A stretch of 64,000 nucleotides of DNA. It comes from Deltaproteobacteria bacterium. Lineage in GTDB: Bacteria > Desulfobacterota > GWC2-55-46. The position numbers and the translations under genes were made by a program. Location: NCBI GenBank assembly GCA_016212705.1, contig JACREU010000002.1, positions 1-64,000 on the forward strand. Direction: 5' to 3'. Shown here in pieces: positions 39,219 to 48,959 of the stretch. The first letter of the stretch is position 1. Each line of letters opens with the position of its first letter. The notes under the pieces are model-generated. The model had not been told where the DNA came from. It worked only from the letters and a program-made list of their open reading frames with translations, and did no database searches.

Positions 39219-40073
39219 ATGAGCACTAAAAGGGAAGAACTCTTAAGCAGGATATACGAGATCATAAAGATTTCGACTATCCCCTCAATTTTAAAGAAGA
39301 TTATCGAGGTAACCGAGGACTCAAACTCCTCAGTATGCGAGCTTGAGCGCGTGATCGAGCACGACCAGTCGATAGCCGCGAGGGTAGTCGGGATATCTAA
39401 CTCCGTATACTACGGGTTCCCGAGGAAGATAAACTCCATATCCCAGGCGATACTCGTACTCGGCTTTGAGATGGTAAAGGGGCTCGCGATATCGACCGCG
39501 GTCTTCGACGTCTTTGACAAGGGAAAGCGCCCTGACATAGTATCCCTCTGGCGGCACTCATTCGAAGTGGCTATGGGCTCGGTCCTCCTCGCCGAAAAGT
39601 CCGGTGGCGTAGCCAAAGACAGTGCGTTTTTAGCCGGGCTCCTTCACGATATAGGAAGGCCGATTCTCTATCAGATATTCGGAAGACAGTACCTGGATGT
39701 AATAGGGTGCGACGCGATGGGGCTACTGTCAATTGAGGAGGAGACTTTCGGCGCCGCGCACCCGGAGGCCGGCTCCTGGTTCGCCGACAGGTGCAAACTA
39801 CCCGAGAGTTGCGTTAATTCGATAAGGTTCCACCACAACCCGGAGCTCTACCTCTCGACAGTAAAGACAGGGAAGCCTTCACCCCTCGTGCCGATGGTAT
39901 ATCTCGCGGACCTGATAATATCGGAAGGCAACGACTGTTCGGGGAAATGCACGATCATATCACCGAGACACTCGGATATAATGAAGGCCGCCTGCGTGGA
40001 CAATATGGTCCTCCATGAAGTGGCTGAAACGGTCAAAAAGATGAGCGCACAGCTCGATGGTTACTTCAATTAA
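39219..40073 (+). CDS. HDOD-domain signalling protein
   Basis: SIAARVVGISNSVYYGFPRKINSISQAILVLGFEMVKGLAIS; LAGLLHDIGRPILYQIF. Confidence 0.9.
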   Translation: MSTKREELLSRIYEIIKISTIPSILKKIIEVTEDSNSSVCELERVIEHDQSIAARVVGISNSVYYGFPRKINSISQAILVLGFEMVKGLAISTAVFDVFDKGKRPDIVSLWRHSFEVAMGSVLLAEKSGGVAKDSAFLAGLLHDIGRPILYQIFGRQYLDVIGCDAMGLLSIEEETFGAAHPEAGSWFADRCKLPESCVNSIRFHHNPELYLSTVKTGKPSPLVPMVYLADLIISEGNDCSGKCTIISPRHSDIMKAACVDNMVLHEVAETVKKMSAQLDGYFN

Positions 40074-40091
40074 AGTTGCTTTAGCCCCCCC

Positions 40092-40325
40092 CTACTCCAT
40101 TATCACGTTCGTAAGCGTCCTCTTCACATGGTTCACCGCCTGTATCCTGCTTATAACGACGTCCCCCAGTATCTTGAAGTTTGAGGCCTGAACAAGGGCT
40201 ATGAGGTCGTAGGGGCCCGTGACGATCCTCGCGTTCTCTACGCCGGCTATCTTCAGGAGGTGCTCAAGGACCTCCTTTGACTTTGCGTGCTCGCACTCTA
40301 TGAAGACATAGGCCTCGACTGACAT
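40092..40325 (-). CDS. Lrp/AsnC ligand-binding (RAM/ACT-like) domain protein without DNA-binding domain
   Basis: AYVFIECEHAKSKEVLEHLLKIAGVENARIVTGPYDLIALVQASNFKILGDVVISRIQAVNHVKRTLT. Confidence 0.85.
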   Translation of the reverse strand: MSVEAYVFIECEHAKSKEVLEHLLKIAGVENARIVTGPYDLIALVQASNFKILGDVVISRIQAVNHVKRTLTNVIME

Positions 40326-40437
40326 GACACCTCCATTATAATTACTATTAAGTTAGCCATATAACAAGCAGATTTTATTGAATTTTTTCGCCTCGCCAAG
40401 CCTGTTGCCATGTATCGCACCAAAAATCATTTCTCCA

Positions 40438-41010
40438 CTATCCTCCCCTCAGCGAACCCCTGTCAAGGTCCTCCTCAGGGACCCTCTTATGAAAGATGTT
40501 CTGATGGCAGTCTATGCAGGTCTTCTTGCCTTCCTTCATCTCCTCGTGGAAGGGCCGGGCCCAATCGTTTCTCGGGACCGGGTTCCTGTGGCAGGTCCTG
40601 CATGGAGAGCTGTCCCATTTTTTGAGCCTGACCCTAGCCTTGTGCGCGAACCCGGCCCTGTATCGGTCGAACTCCTCCTCGCTTTTAATATTATACCGGA
40701 CCTCGTTCACGACGTCCTTTACGCCGTCGATGGCGTGGGTAGCCGCCCTCTCAAAAAAACCTGGCGGCAGGTGGCAGTCCCCGCACTCCGGCGCGAAACC
40801 GAGCGGGCCGAAGTGCGATGAGGCCCGTAGCTCTCTTTCCGGATAGGTCATGGAATGGCAAGAAACGCAGAATTTTGTCGAGCTGAAATACCCCTCGGTC
40901 CCCGCGTAAAGCCATGAGAGGACGAGGAGCAGGAGGGGCGCAAATATCAATATGTTTCTGGCGTATCTGGGAGGGGGCATTTTTATAATTGAGCTGGAAG
41001 ATAAAAGCAA
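40438..41010 (-). CDS. NapC/NrfH-type multihaem c-type cytochrome
   Basis: One N-terminal TM and four CXXCH motifs: CVSCH, CGDCH, CRTCH, CIDCH. Confidence 0.88.
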   Translation of the reverse strand: MLLSSSSIIKMPPPRYARNILIFAPLLLLVLSWLYAGTEGYFSSTKFCVSCHSMTYPERELRASSHFGPLGFAPECGDCHLPPGFFERAATHAIDGVKDVVNEVRYNIKSEEEFDRYRAGFAHKARVRLKKWDSSPCRTCHRNPVPRNDWARPFHEEMKEGKKTCIDCHQNIFHKRVPEEDLDRGSLRGG

Positions 41011-41115
41011 GAATGAAATCCACTCAATTTATATCAGAAAAACCGATTATTAACAAGGAGGGCGCCTTCTACTAAGAAGTGGTTATACAGAGGCTGAACA
41101 ACCACCCTTCAAAAG

Positions 41116-41150
41116 AAAAAGGGTTACAGGCCTAAGGCCCGTAACCCTTT
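41116..41150 (-). terminator. Rho-independent terminator downstream of the tRNA
   Basis: AAAGGGTTAC...GTAACCCTTT perfect stem with inner GGCC/GGCC; on - strand followed by a T-rich stretch. Confidence 0.75.
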
Positions 41151-41158
41151 GATTTTAC

Positions 41159-41235
41159 TGGTGCCCCCGAGACGATTCGAACGTCCGACAAACAGATTAG
41201 GAATCTGCTGCTCTATCCATCTGAGCTACGGGGGC
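41159..41235 (-). tRNA. tRNA-Arg (anticodon CCT)
   Basis: Reverse strand GCCCCCGTAGCTCAGATGGATAGAGCAGCAGATTCCTAATCTGTTTGTCGGACGTTCGAATCGTCTCGGGGGCACCA folds as a cloverleaf; loop TTCCTAA; CCA encoded. Confidence 0.95.
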
Positions 41236-41389
41236 TTTATGTAAAATTTTCATGTGGTTAGAGCGGGGTGGCTGGCTCCTCCAGGTTAAATCCGCGCCTC
41301 CACTCAGTCCACACAAGTCAGTTATATTCTCAAAATAAGGTTTTGATGTCAATATTTTTTTGTTCCACATATGCAGGCGCTTCGGTTCC

Positions 41390-43048
41390 TCAGAAGATAG
41401 AAGAGACCTCTATGCCAATAACGGCGCCGTCTCCCTCTTCCCCGCCGGTAACGCCCGCGACACCCTTAACCGACAGGCCGCCGAATGACCGCGTTATGTC
41501 GGCGCCGAGCCATCTTGAGGTCTCTGGGTCCTCCCCATGAACGCCGGAGCGCTCGTAGTCGAACTCAATGCCGTAGCTCACGCCATCTGAAGCGCGATAC
41601 TCGGCCCTTGCAAAGAGGTCGCGCGCGTCCGCGCCCATGTGGTGGCCGATCTCTCTCCCCTTATACCTGTATCCGGTATAATATACCCCGTGCTCGTACC
41701 AGAGCGGGCCGTACCTTTCGCTGTGCGCCGTGTCGGCCCACTCCACCCTAAGGTCGAGGCTGTCGATTGCGATGCCCTTGAAAAACACCCCGAGTAGCGA
41801 CGCCTGCCCGGTAGGCGTCTTTGTGTCACCCGAGGAGTCCTCGAAACCCCATTCGGTATAGAGCTTCATGGAGGCGAAGGGGAGGTATTTTATTTTGTTC
41901 AGATATATGAGAGAGGCGTCGATGGAGGCGAGCTGGTTTCCGTTAATGGGCGAATCCCCGTGGTCGACGCTGTCGGAGACGATGAAGACCTGTCCCCATT
42001 CGCTTAAGCTCAGGCCTCTTCTGCCGTCGCCTCCAAACATAAACACCCTGCTGAACCCGAGCTGAAAGGCCGGCGCGGGCCGTAAGTCCAGCCTCATGCC
42101 GAGGAGGGAGGCGCGTGGATAATCCCTTTCCTCTTCGAGGCGGGCGAGGAAGACGGTGGGTTTTATGAGGCCGATGCGTTTTAAGACCCAGGGGAGGATG
42201 AATGGACGGCTTGACGTTATTTTTACGGACTCGAAAGGCTCCGCGTTGTCGCTCATAATGAGCGAGCCGTGAAAGGAGGCCCCCCACCACATCGGGTCCC
42301 TCCCTGCCACTACTTCGATATTATACAGGCTTCCGACGATATAGACAGACCTTGCCTCAACAGCGGATGAATCATCCGAGAGCCTGTACTCAGGGGAGAG
42401 ATTGAATGACAGATAATCAGAGCCGGCCATGAGGTCGACTCCTGCCCTCGCGTTGGAGCCTTCCTTAAATGTGTCGCCGCCCCTTGCCATATCCGGCGTG
42501 ACAAGGGCGCCGCTGGAGAGGTAGTAATACTTCACATACGGGTTTGCGATAGGTTTAACTGACAGGGAGTCTTTACGCGGCATAAGGTTTTCAAGCGCCC
42601 TCTCTATCCTCGATATGGCAACAGAGGCGGGCCCAAGCCGCGCCCGTTCAGTCGCATCGAGCCTGTCCCACCTGGACTTCGCCTCAATGGTGAGACGCGC
42701 GGCCTCTTTATAGGTGAACGGCTTTGAAGCAAGGAATGCGGTCGTTACGAGCCCGTATGATTCAAGCGTCTCAATATCACTGTATGCCTGGTTGCCAATC
42801 GGGATGTTTATATGGCCCATGCCCGCTACGCAAATGCGTGAGGCAAGGAGGACGATAAGCAGGGCGAGGGGCGCAAAAATTGCGTTTCTTTTTATTTTAA
42901 TATCAATTCCGCTCCCACTCCTCGTCCCCTTCACCGGGTCATATCTTAAAGATCGCACGCGGTAGTTATCCTTCCATATCATACCCCGTTGCCTCCCAAC
43001 CTCCATCCTCCACACCCTTACTCGCTCGCCCCACTCCCCCCCCCGCAA
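41390..43048 (-). CDS. wzi: Capsule assembly Wzi-family outer-membrane protein
   Basis: Signal peptide then MGHINIPIGNQAYSDIETLESYGLV; AGRDPMWWGASFHGSLIMSDNAEPF; beta-barrel-like C-terminus; true start unresolved. Confidence 0.75.
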   Translation of the reverse strand: MRGGEWGERVRVWRMEVGRQRGMIWKDNYRVRSLRYDPVKGTRSGSGIDIKIKRNAIFAPLALLIVLLASRICVAGMGHINIPIGNQAYSDIETLESYGLVTTAFLASKPFTYKEAARLTIEAKSRWDRLDATERARLGPASVAISRIERALENLMPRKDSLSVKPIANPYVKYYYLSSGALVTPDMARGGDTFKEGSNARAGVDLMAGSDYLSFNLSPEYRLSDDSSAVEARSVYIVGSLYNIEVVAGRDPMWWGASFHGSLIMSDNAEPFESVKITSSRPFILPWVLKRIGLIKPTVFLARLEEERDYPRASLLGMRLDLRPAPAFQLGFSRVFMFGGDGRRGLSLSEWGQVFIVSDSVDHGDSPINGNQLASIDASLIYLNKIKYLPFASMKLYTEWGFEDSSGDTKTPTGQASLLGVFFKGIAIDSLDLRVEWADTAHSERYGPLWYEHGVYYTGYRYKGREIGHHMGADARDLFARAEYRASDGVSYGIEFDYERSGVHGEDPETSRWLGADITRSFGGLSVKGVAGVTGGEEGDGAVIGIEVSSIF

Positions 43049-45766
43049 TCAGAAGGCGACTATGATGACTCCGGCGGTTACGGCTATCTGGTAGAGTATC
43101 TGCGTAAGGTCTTTGATCTCGCTCATCCAGGCTACGCGTTCTATCTCCTCCGGCACTACAATGGTATCGCCGGGATCAAGCCGGGACGTGAAAGAGAGCG
43201 CGTCCCATGCGTGGGACGCGGAGTTCCACTCGAAGTCGAATGACCCGATGGACGGCGTAACAGAAGAGCCGTCGGCCTTTATCACATAGAGTCTGTCCAT
43301 GTCGGCGGTCCGGGACGCTCCGCCTGCCCTTCCGATGTATTCGGTTATCCCGTTGCCGGGCTCGTAGACGAAAGAGGCCGGGTTGACTACTGAGCCGGAG
43401 ACGTTCACGACAGCGGACCTCTCGGGGACGTAGAGGGTGTCGAGGGATTCGAGCGCGAGGTCGTGGGGAGAGCCTTTAAGCCTCTCAATGGAAGCGAGTT
43501 TCACAACCACCCTGCCCCTTGGTTTAGCGTCTCTTATTAAATTGACGAAGGCCCTTTTCTTTTCGGTCGCAAGGTCATTTTGCATTGAGGTCTCGGCTGA
43601 GAGCGATTTTTCGGCCTTGGAAGCGGAACTCGATAAGAGCTCAGCCTCAAGCCTGCGCGTGTATTCATCGAGCCTTTCCTGCTGAACGGCCCTTACCGAC
43701 TCTCGCGTGAAGACCGCGCCTAACAGGTACGCCTTTTCAGTGAAGCCGCCGGCCCTCTCTATGACCGAGCTGAGAGGCTCGCCCTTGTTTATGGGGTACT
43801 TTCCAGGGAACCTGACCTCGCCGGAGACCGTAACGGACCTGTCAGCGCCCCAGTCAGGTATCTTTTTGACGAAGAGGCTGTCAAAAGGCGACAGAGACGC
43901 GTTATCTGGACCATTGGAGAGTATATCCTTCAGGCTCACCTTTCTGACGCTTATCGCAGAGACCTCCCCTTTTACGACTACGTGGGAGGTGATCTCGGCC
44001 TCATCCAGGTAGGCCGACCCGAGGAGACCGCCTCCGGCGAAGACGAGGTCGCTTATCTTCATGTTGACCGCGTACTGGTACTTTCCGGGGTTCGTGACCT
44101 CGCCGTTTATCGTCGCGTAAGGCTTAAACTGCGTCTCCCATACCGAATGCACTACTACCCTGTCGGAGACTGCGAGCCTCAAATTATCGGACGCCTCCCC
44201 TGCAAGCGCCTTCGAGAGGTTGAACTTGAGGAGCCTGACGTCTTTCGTGTCCCTGTCAGTCCTGTAGAGCTCGGCGTCTTTAAGAAAGGCGTTCCCGGTC
44301 AGGTCTCCGGCCTTTTTCACAAGGTCTTTGACAGTGAGGTTCTCCTCAAGGTCGAACGTCCCCGGCCTTCTTACCTCTCCCGCGATAGTGACGCGCGGCC
44401 TTTCCATGAACTCCCACCTGGGGTATACGACGATTGTGTCTCTCGGCTTTAGCGCGATATCGGCTTCGCCCGACCCCTTGAAAAGCTCCCTTAGGCTGAA
44501 CGGCAGGAGGGCTGTCTCGCCGCCCGGGCTGACAGGCCTTTTTACGACGCCGTAGTCGAGGTAGGTCTCATCGAGGAGGTCTGATATATCCTTAATGACG
44601 TCCTTAAGCGTCATCGAGGGTTTGAGCTCGTACTTGCCCGGACGCTTGAGACTGCCCTCTGCGTAGACGGCGTTCGTATCCATCTCGACAATGGAAAGGA
44701 CCTTGACGAGGTCCGCGTCCTGGAGCTTGAAATTAAATTGACGGCCCTCCGAGGCGTTGACGTCCACGACGACCCTCCGGACGTTCCCCTCGACCCTCTC
44801 GACCTGCACCTTCTGCGTGTACGCCGTGGGGATTATGCCGCCTGAGAGCTCAATGAGCGTTTCAAGGTCCGCCTTTTCACCAAGCTCGTAGACGGACGGC
44901 CTCCTGACGTTGCCGGCGATGGCCGCGAGCGGCCCGACAGTCGGCACGAAAACGACGTCGCCGTTTGAGAGCCTCGAATCCCTCGACCTGTCGCCGGAGA
45001 GAAGGAGGTCGTAAAAGTCCATCCGCGCGACCGTCTTTCCGCCGCGCTTGAGCTCGGTCTTTCTTAGCGACCCTATCTCAGTAGGCCCGCCTGAAGCGAG
45101 GAGCGCGTTAGTGATCGTCGACATGGCGCTCAACGAATAAGCGCCGGGCTTTTTGACCTCGCCAAGCACAAATACCTGTATGGAGCGGAGCCTCCCGGCC
45201 GTTATGCTTATGTCAGTCCCGATGATATTCGCTGACTGCCTCGACAAAAACCTTTTCATCTCGTCGAACGTCATTCCGGCGACGCTAAGAGGCCCTATAT
45301 TGGGGAAGAGAATCGTCCCCTCACGCGTGACGGTCAGCGTGTGCTCTCCGTTGACCCTACCCCAGAGGAGGACCGTTATCTCGTCGCCAGGGCCGATTAT
45401 GTAGTCTGATGAGACAGGGAGGTCCGCGGGCGGGGTTAGCGTCGGGCCGCTGAAGAGGTCGTAGCCGAAAGGTTTGAGCGTTATCGCCGGCTCAGCAGGT
45501 GACGAGGCCGAAAGATATCTCTCGAAGAGAGAGACCGTGGCGCTCGCTGGAGGCGGCGCAGATATTGCGGGCGACGCCTTTGCCTCATTTGGCGAGCCCG
45601 CCTTTGCCACGGCCTCTCTGCCCACGGGTACGCACCCTGCCCTTGCCAATATCTCAAGCGGAGCGCCGCCTGCCTTGAGCGCGTCGCACTTGTCATCGGC
45701 GATAGAGCGGCTGTTCAGTATAAAAACGCCTGTCAGAATGAGAATAACCCTTAATATCACTTGCAT
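43049..45766 (-). CDS. Polysaccharide export protein with multiple SLBB domains (Wza-like)
   Basis: YIIGPGDEITVLLWGRVNGEHTLTVTREGTILFPNIG; about seven SLBB-like G-[ES]-[VL]-x-x-P repeats; start at MQVILRV (45766). Confidence 0.88.
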   Translation of the reverse strand: MQVILRVILILTGVFILNSRSIADDKCDALKAGGAPLEILARAGCVPVGREAVAKAGSPNEAKASPAISAPPPASATVSLFERYLSASSPAEPAITLKPFGYDLFSGPTLTPPADLPVSSDYIIGPGDEITVLLWGRVNGEHTLTVTREGTILFPNIGPLSVAGMTFDEMKRFLSRQSANIIGTDISITAGRLRSIQVFVLGEVKKPGAYSLSAMSTITNALLASGGPTEIGSLRKTELKRGGKTVARMDFYDLLLSGDRSRDSRLSNGDVVFVPTVGPLAAIAGNVRRPSVYELGEKADLETLIELSGGIIPTAYTQKVQVERVEGNVRRVVVDVNASEGRQFNFKLQDADLVKVLSIVEMDTNAVYAEGSLKRPGKYELKPSMTLKDVIKDISDLLDETYLDYGVVKRPVSPGGETALLPFSLRELFKGSGEADIALKPRDTIVVYPRWEFMERPRVTIAGEVRRPGTFDLEENLTVKDLVKKAGDLTGNAFLKDAELYRTDRDTKDVRLLKFNLSKALAGEASDNLRLAVSDRVVVHSVWETQFKPYATINGEVTNPGKYQYAVNMKISDLVFAGGGLLGSAYLDEAEITSHVVVKGEVSAISVRKVSLKDILSNGPDNASLSPFDSLFVKKIPDWGADRSVTVSGEVRFPGKYPINKGEPLSSVIERAGGFTEKAYLLGAVFTRESVRAVQQERLDEYTRRLEAELLSSSASKAEKSLSAETSMQNDLATEKKRAFVNLIRDAKPRGRVVVKLASIERLKGSPHDLALESLDTLYVPERSAVVNVSGSVVNPASFVYEPGNGITEYIGRAGGASRTADMDRLYVIKADGSSVTPSIGSFDFEWNSASHAWDALSFTSRLDPGDTIVVPEEIERVAWMSEIKDLTQILYQIAVTAGVIIVAF

Positions 45767-45836
45767 GTAGCGCTTCCCCCTTGTGCCCTCTCGCGGGTGA
45801 CGTTGCGTTCGGCCTTTTTTGTTCTTGTTTACGCCC

Positions 45837-46832
45837 TCAGTCGCTCCCGGTCTCCTCGTCAACGGCTAATTCCGGGACTGACCCGTCCCCTTCCACCGCC
45901 TTTTGACTCGCCATAAGAAGCGAGACGAACTCAAGGACAAACGCCGCCAATACTCCGGCGAGGAGCGATAAGGCCGCGCCGGCCTCCACGATACGCGCCT
46001 TTCCCGGCCTCACGCGCCTGTCCGGGACCCTTGGAGGGTCTATGACCTTGAAGGCGAAGTTCTCCTTGACCTCGGACATCATGTAGACTTCTATCTGCTG
46101 TGCAATGAGGTTATATATCTTTTGCCTGATAAACGGATCGTTCGCGGCCCCAAGCTGTTCGACGAGGTAGCGCTTGTTCGTCTGGGCGACCCGCTTCGCC
46201 TCGCCCGACATGTGCAGATTGAGGGTGGAGAGCAGTAGCTCTATAACCCTTGAGGCAAAGGCCGGGTCCCGGTGCTCGGCGTATATGGCGATCGTGTTGT
46301 CTTTGGCGCTCGCCGATACCGTTACGATGTTATCGAGCTCGCGGAGCCCGTCCCATAGCGAAGGGCCTCTGTTACTTCCGCCTGAGGCCTCAGCCGGGCC
46401 GGCTATGAAAAGCCGTTTCATCCGCCCGGTCAATCCGTTGTCTGGCGCTTGCTTCCAGCCTTTCATCTCGGCGTCCCAGTTATCGCTGAATAGGAGAGGT
46501 AGGAGGTTATGCGTCTCTATGACCTTTTCTCTCAGTATGTTTGAGTTGAGGAGGCCTATTATCTCGGAAGACGGGCGGGACGCCGGAAAAGTTATGCCCG
46601 ATATCCCGCCAAGTTGCTGTGCGACCATCGACATCTCCGAGCCGCCAGTCTCCCTGCCGGCCACCGGGGTTATTACGGCGGAGGCCCTGTAAATGTCGGT
46701 CATGAAAAAGGTGCCGGTTGCCGCTGATATCGTCCCTGCCGCGAAGAATAGCGCCGCGTACATCCGCCACTTCCAGATTATCAGCAGGTAAGCCATGACC
46801 CCCGCCTCTTTTTGCGTACTCGTCGCGCTCAT
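45837..46832 (-). CDS. wzz: Wzz/chain-length determinant family protein
   Basis: Two TM segments flanking a periplasmic domain; PPRVPDRRVRPGKARIVEAGAALSLLAGVLAAF. Confidence 0.85.
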   Translation of the reverse strand: MSATSTQKEAGVMAYLLIIWKWRMYAALFFAAGTISAATGTFFMTDIYRASAVITPVAGRETGGSEMSMVAQQLGGISGITFPASRPSSEIIGLLNSNILREKVIETHNLLPLLFSDNWDAEMKGWKQAPDNGLTGRMKRLFIAGPAEASGGSNRGPSLWDGLRELDNIVTVSASAKDNTIAIYAEHRDPAFASRVIELLLSTLNLHMSGEAKRVAQTNKRYLVEQLGAANDPFIRQKIYNLIAQQIEVYMMSEVKENFAFKVIDPPRVPDRRVRPGKARIVEAGAALSLLAGVLAAFVLEFVSLLMASQKAVEGDGSVPELAVDEETGSD

Positions 46833-48856
46833 GCGAGGGCTTCCTTTTCCTGCACCATGACTGACGGCCTTTCCTCTTCCCTCGTCTCTCTTGGAGCAAC
46901 GGCCGCTATCTCCAAGCGCGGCTCTTCGAAGTGCCTTACGTACTTTTTCAAAAGGTCTTTTACGGCCTCTGGCTTCGGGCGCGCGTGGATAAGCGCGTCG
47001 AACTCGCCCAATATTATCCTGATCTCCTCAACCGTGAACCTGTCGCTGTTCTTCGCGACGAAAATCTGCCTGTGGAGGCTCGCGGTGGTGCCCTCCTCGG
47101 CCGTGAGTATCTCCTCGAAGAGTTTCTCTCCCGGCCTCGGGTCAATGAACTCGATGTCTATGTCCTTGTGCGGCACAAGACCGTTTATGCGAATGAGCTC
47201 CTCGGCAAGGTCGACGATCCTGACAGGCTCGCCCATGTCGAGGACGAGGACCTCTCCGCCCCTGCCTATGACCGACGCCTGGAGGACGAGCGAGACGGCC
47301 TCGGGTATGGTCATGAAGTATCTCTTCATCTCTCGGTGAGTTACAGTGAGCGGGCCCCCGTTCTTAAGCTGTTCCATGAAGAGCGGCAGGACGCTACCGC
47401 GGCTACCGAGGACGTTGCCGAACCTTACCGAGACGAACTCGGTCCCTCCGGCGGAATTCATGGCCCTGCAGACGTTCTCGGACATCCGTTTTGTAGCGCC
47501 CATGACGCTTGTGGGCATCACGGCCTTATCAGTGGATATCATGACGAATTTTTGCGCACCGCTCGAAACCGCGGCGTGCGCCACCGCGTGCGCGCCGAAT
47601 ATGTTCACCTTTACCGCCTCCGTCGGGTTATGCTCCATCATCGGAACGTGCTTGTAGGCGGCGGCGTGGAAGACTATGTCGGGCCTGACTGAGTCAAAGA
47701 CCTCGTTTACTCTTTGCGAGTCCCTTATGTCCGCGACTATGAACGAGACCTTTTCGCGGCCTCTCGAAGCGTCCTTGCTGAAATGCCGCGGGAACATGCG
47801 CTTCAACCTCATCTCCATGTTATGCAGTTCGGTTTCGTCTATGTCGAGGAGCGCTACCCTTCCCGGAGCGGACGAGAGGACCTGCACGGTTATTTCCGAC
47901 CCGATAGAGCCGCCGGCTCCGGTTATGAGGATGTTCTTGCCCTTGAGGAACTCGTTTATCGAGGCGTAATCGACCTCGACCGATTGTCTGCCGATCAAAT
48001 CCTCTATGCGGATCGATTCGAGGTTTTTAAGGTTCACCTCGGGGCTTGTAAAGTCGTATATGCGCGGCACTATCTTGATAGTCTTGACCCCGGCCTCCGT
48101 AGCCGCGGTATAGATGGCGCGGAGCACCTTCTGGTTGAGCGACGGGATGGCTATTATCACCGCCTCTATACCCTTCCGGAGCACCATCGGCTTAAGCGTG
48201 TCGATGGCCCCCAGGACCTTTACGCCGTGCATGTATGTGCCGGTCTTGTTCTTGTCGTCGTCGAGGAGCCCTATGGGGTTGAAGCCCGCGAAACCCTGCC
48301 GCGACATGTCTCTTATTATCATTTCACCCGCGTTTCCAGCGCCGACTACGATTGTTCTAATGCCGCCCCCGGTGGCCTTGTTTTTCTTGAAGACCTCGAG
48401 ATAAAGCCTCTTGGATATCCGGAGCAGGAAGAGGAGTATGAGCGTGTTGGCGGCGTCTATGATAAAGACCGACCTCGGGAACCCGTAGAGGCGGACCCCG
48501 GCTACGCTGAGCACCGACAGTACGCCATCTCCCGGCGTCGGAAGGTACACGAAGAGGACGAGGACGGCCTCCGAGACTATGATAGCGCCTGTCATGTTAA
48601 CGAGGTCCTTAAGCCCGACGTACTTCCAGGTGACCCTGCAGAGGTTGAACGTAGTGAATACGGCGAGCTTTATCGTGATGAAAAGCGGGAGCACTCCGTA
48701 TATGAGCGCCTTCTGTGACTCAAGGAGGTTGAGATCGAACCTCAGGAGGAACGAGATGTACAGGGACGCCGAGATCACGAGGATGTCCGAGATGAAGAAG
48801 AACGCGTACCTCTTGAAATAGGTAGGGTACATGAGCTTTGATATAAATCCGTTCAT
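46829..48856 (-). CDS. CapD/FlaA1-like NDP-sugar epimerase/dehydratase with N-terminal TM domain
   Basis: ITGAGGSIGSEITVQVL, AAYKHVPMMEHNPTEAVKVNIFGA, STDKAVMPTSVMGATKR. Confidence 0.93.
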   Translation of the reverse strand: MNGFISKLMYPTYFKRYAFFFISDILVISASLYISFLLRFDLNLLESQKALIYGVLPLFITIKLAVFTTFNLCRVTWKYVGLKDLVNMTGAIIVSEAVLVLFVYLPTPGDGVLSVLSVAGVRLYGFPRSVFIIDAANTLILLFLLRISKRLYLEVFKKNKATGGGIRTIVVGAGNAGEMIIRDMSRQGFAGFNPIGLLDDDKNKTGTYMHGVKVLGAIDTLKPMVLRKGIEAVIIAIPSLNQKVLRAIYTAATEAGVKTIKIVPRIYDFTSPEVNLKNLESIRIEDLIGRQSVEVDYASINEFLKGKNILITGAGGSIGSEITVQVLSSAPGRVALLDIDETELHNMEMRLKRMFPRHFSKDASRGREKVSFIVADIRDSQRVNEVFDSVRPDIVFHAAAYKHVPMMEHNPTEAVKVNIFGAHAVAHAAVSSGAQKFVMISTDKAVMPTSVMGATKRMSENVCRAMNSAGGTEFVSVRFGNVLGSRGSVLPLFMEQLKNGGPLTVTHREMKRYFMTIPEAVSLVLQASVIGRGGEVLVLDMGEPVRIVDLAEELIRINGLVPHKDIDIEFIDPRPGEKLFEEILTAEEGTTASLHRQIFVAKNSDRFTVEEIRIILGEFDALIHARPKPEAVKDLLKKYVRHFEEPRLEIAAVAPRETREEERPSVMVQEKEALA

Positions 48857-48959
48857 ACTCTCCCGTTCCGTGTTTTTTTGTCCGGGTGAGCTTGCAAGAA
48901 GAGGTCGAGGGGCGCCATGTCATGGTGTCGTCCGTTGTCTGTTCAGCGCGGCGTTTAAG

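Noticed and set aside
47714-48718. 334-aa + strand ORF under the CapD-like gene
   Set aside because: Shadow ORF opposite a well conserved gene; it would also break the - strand orientation of the locus.
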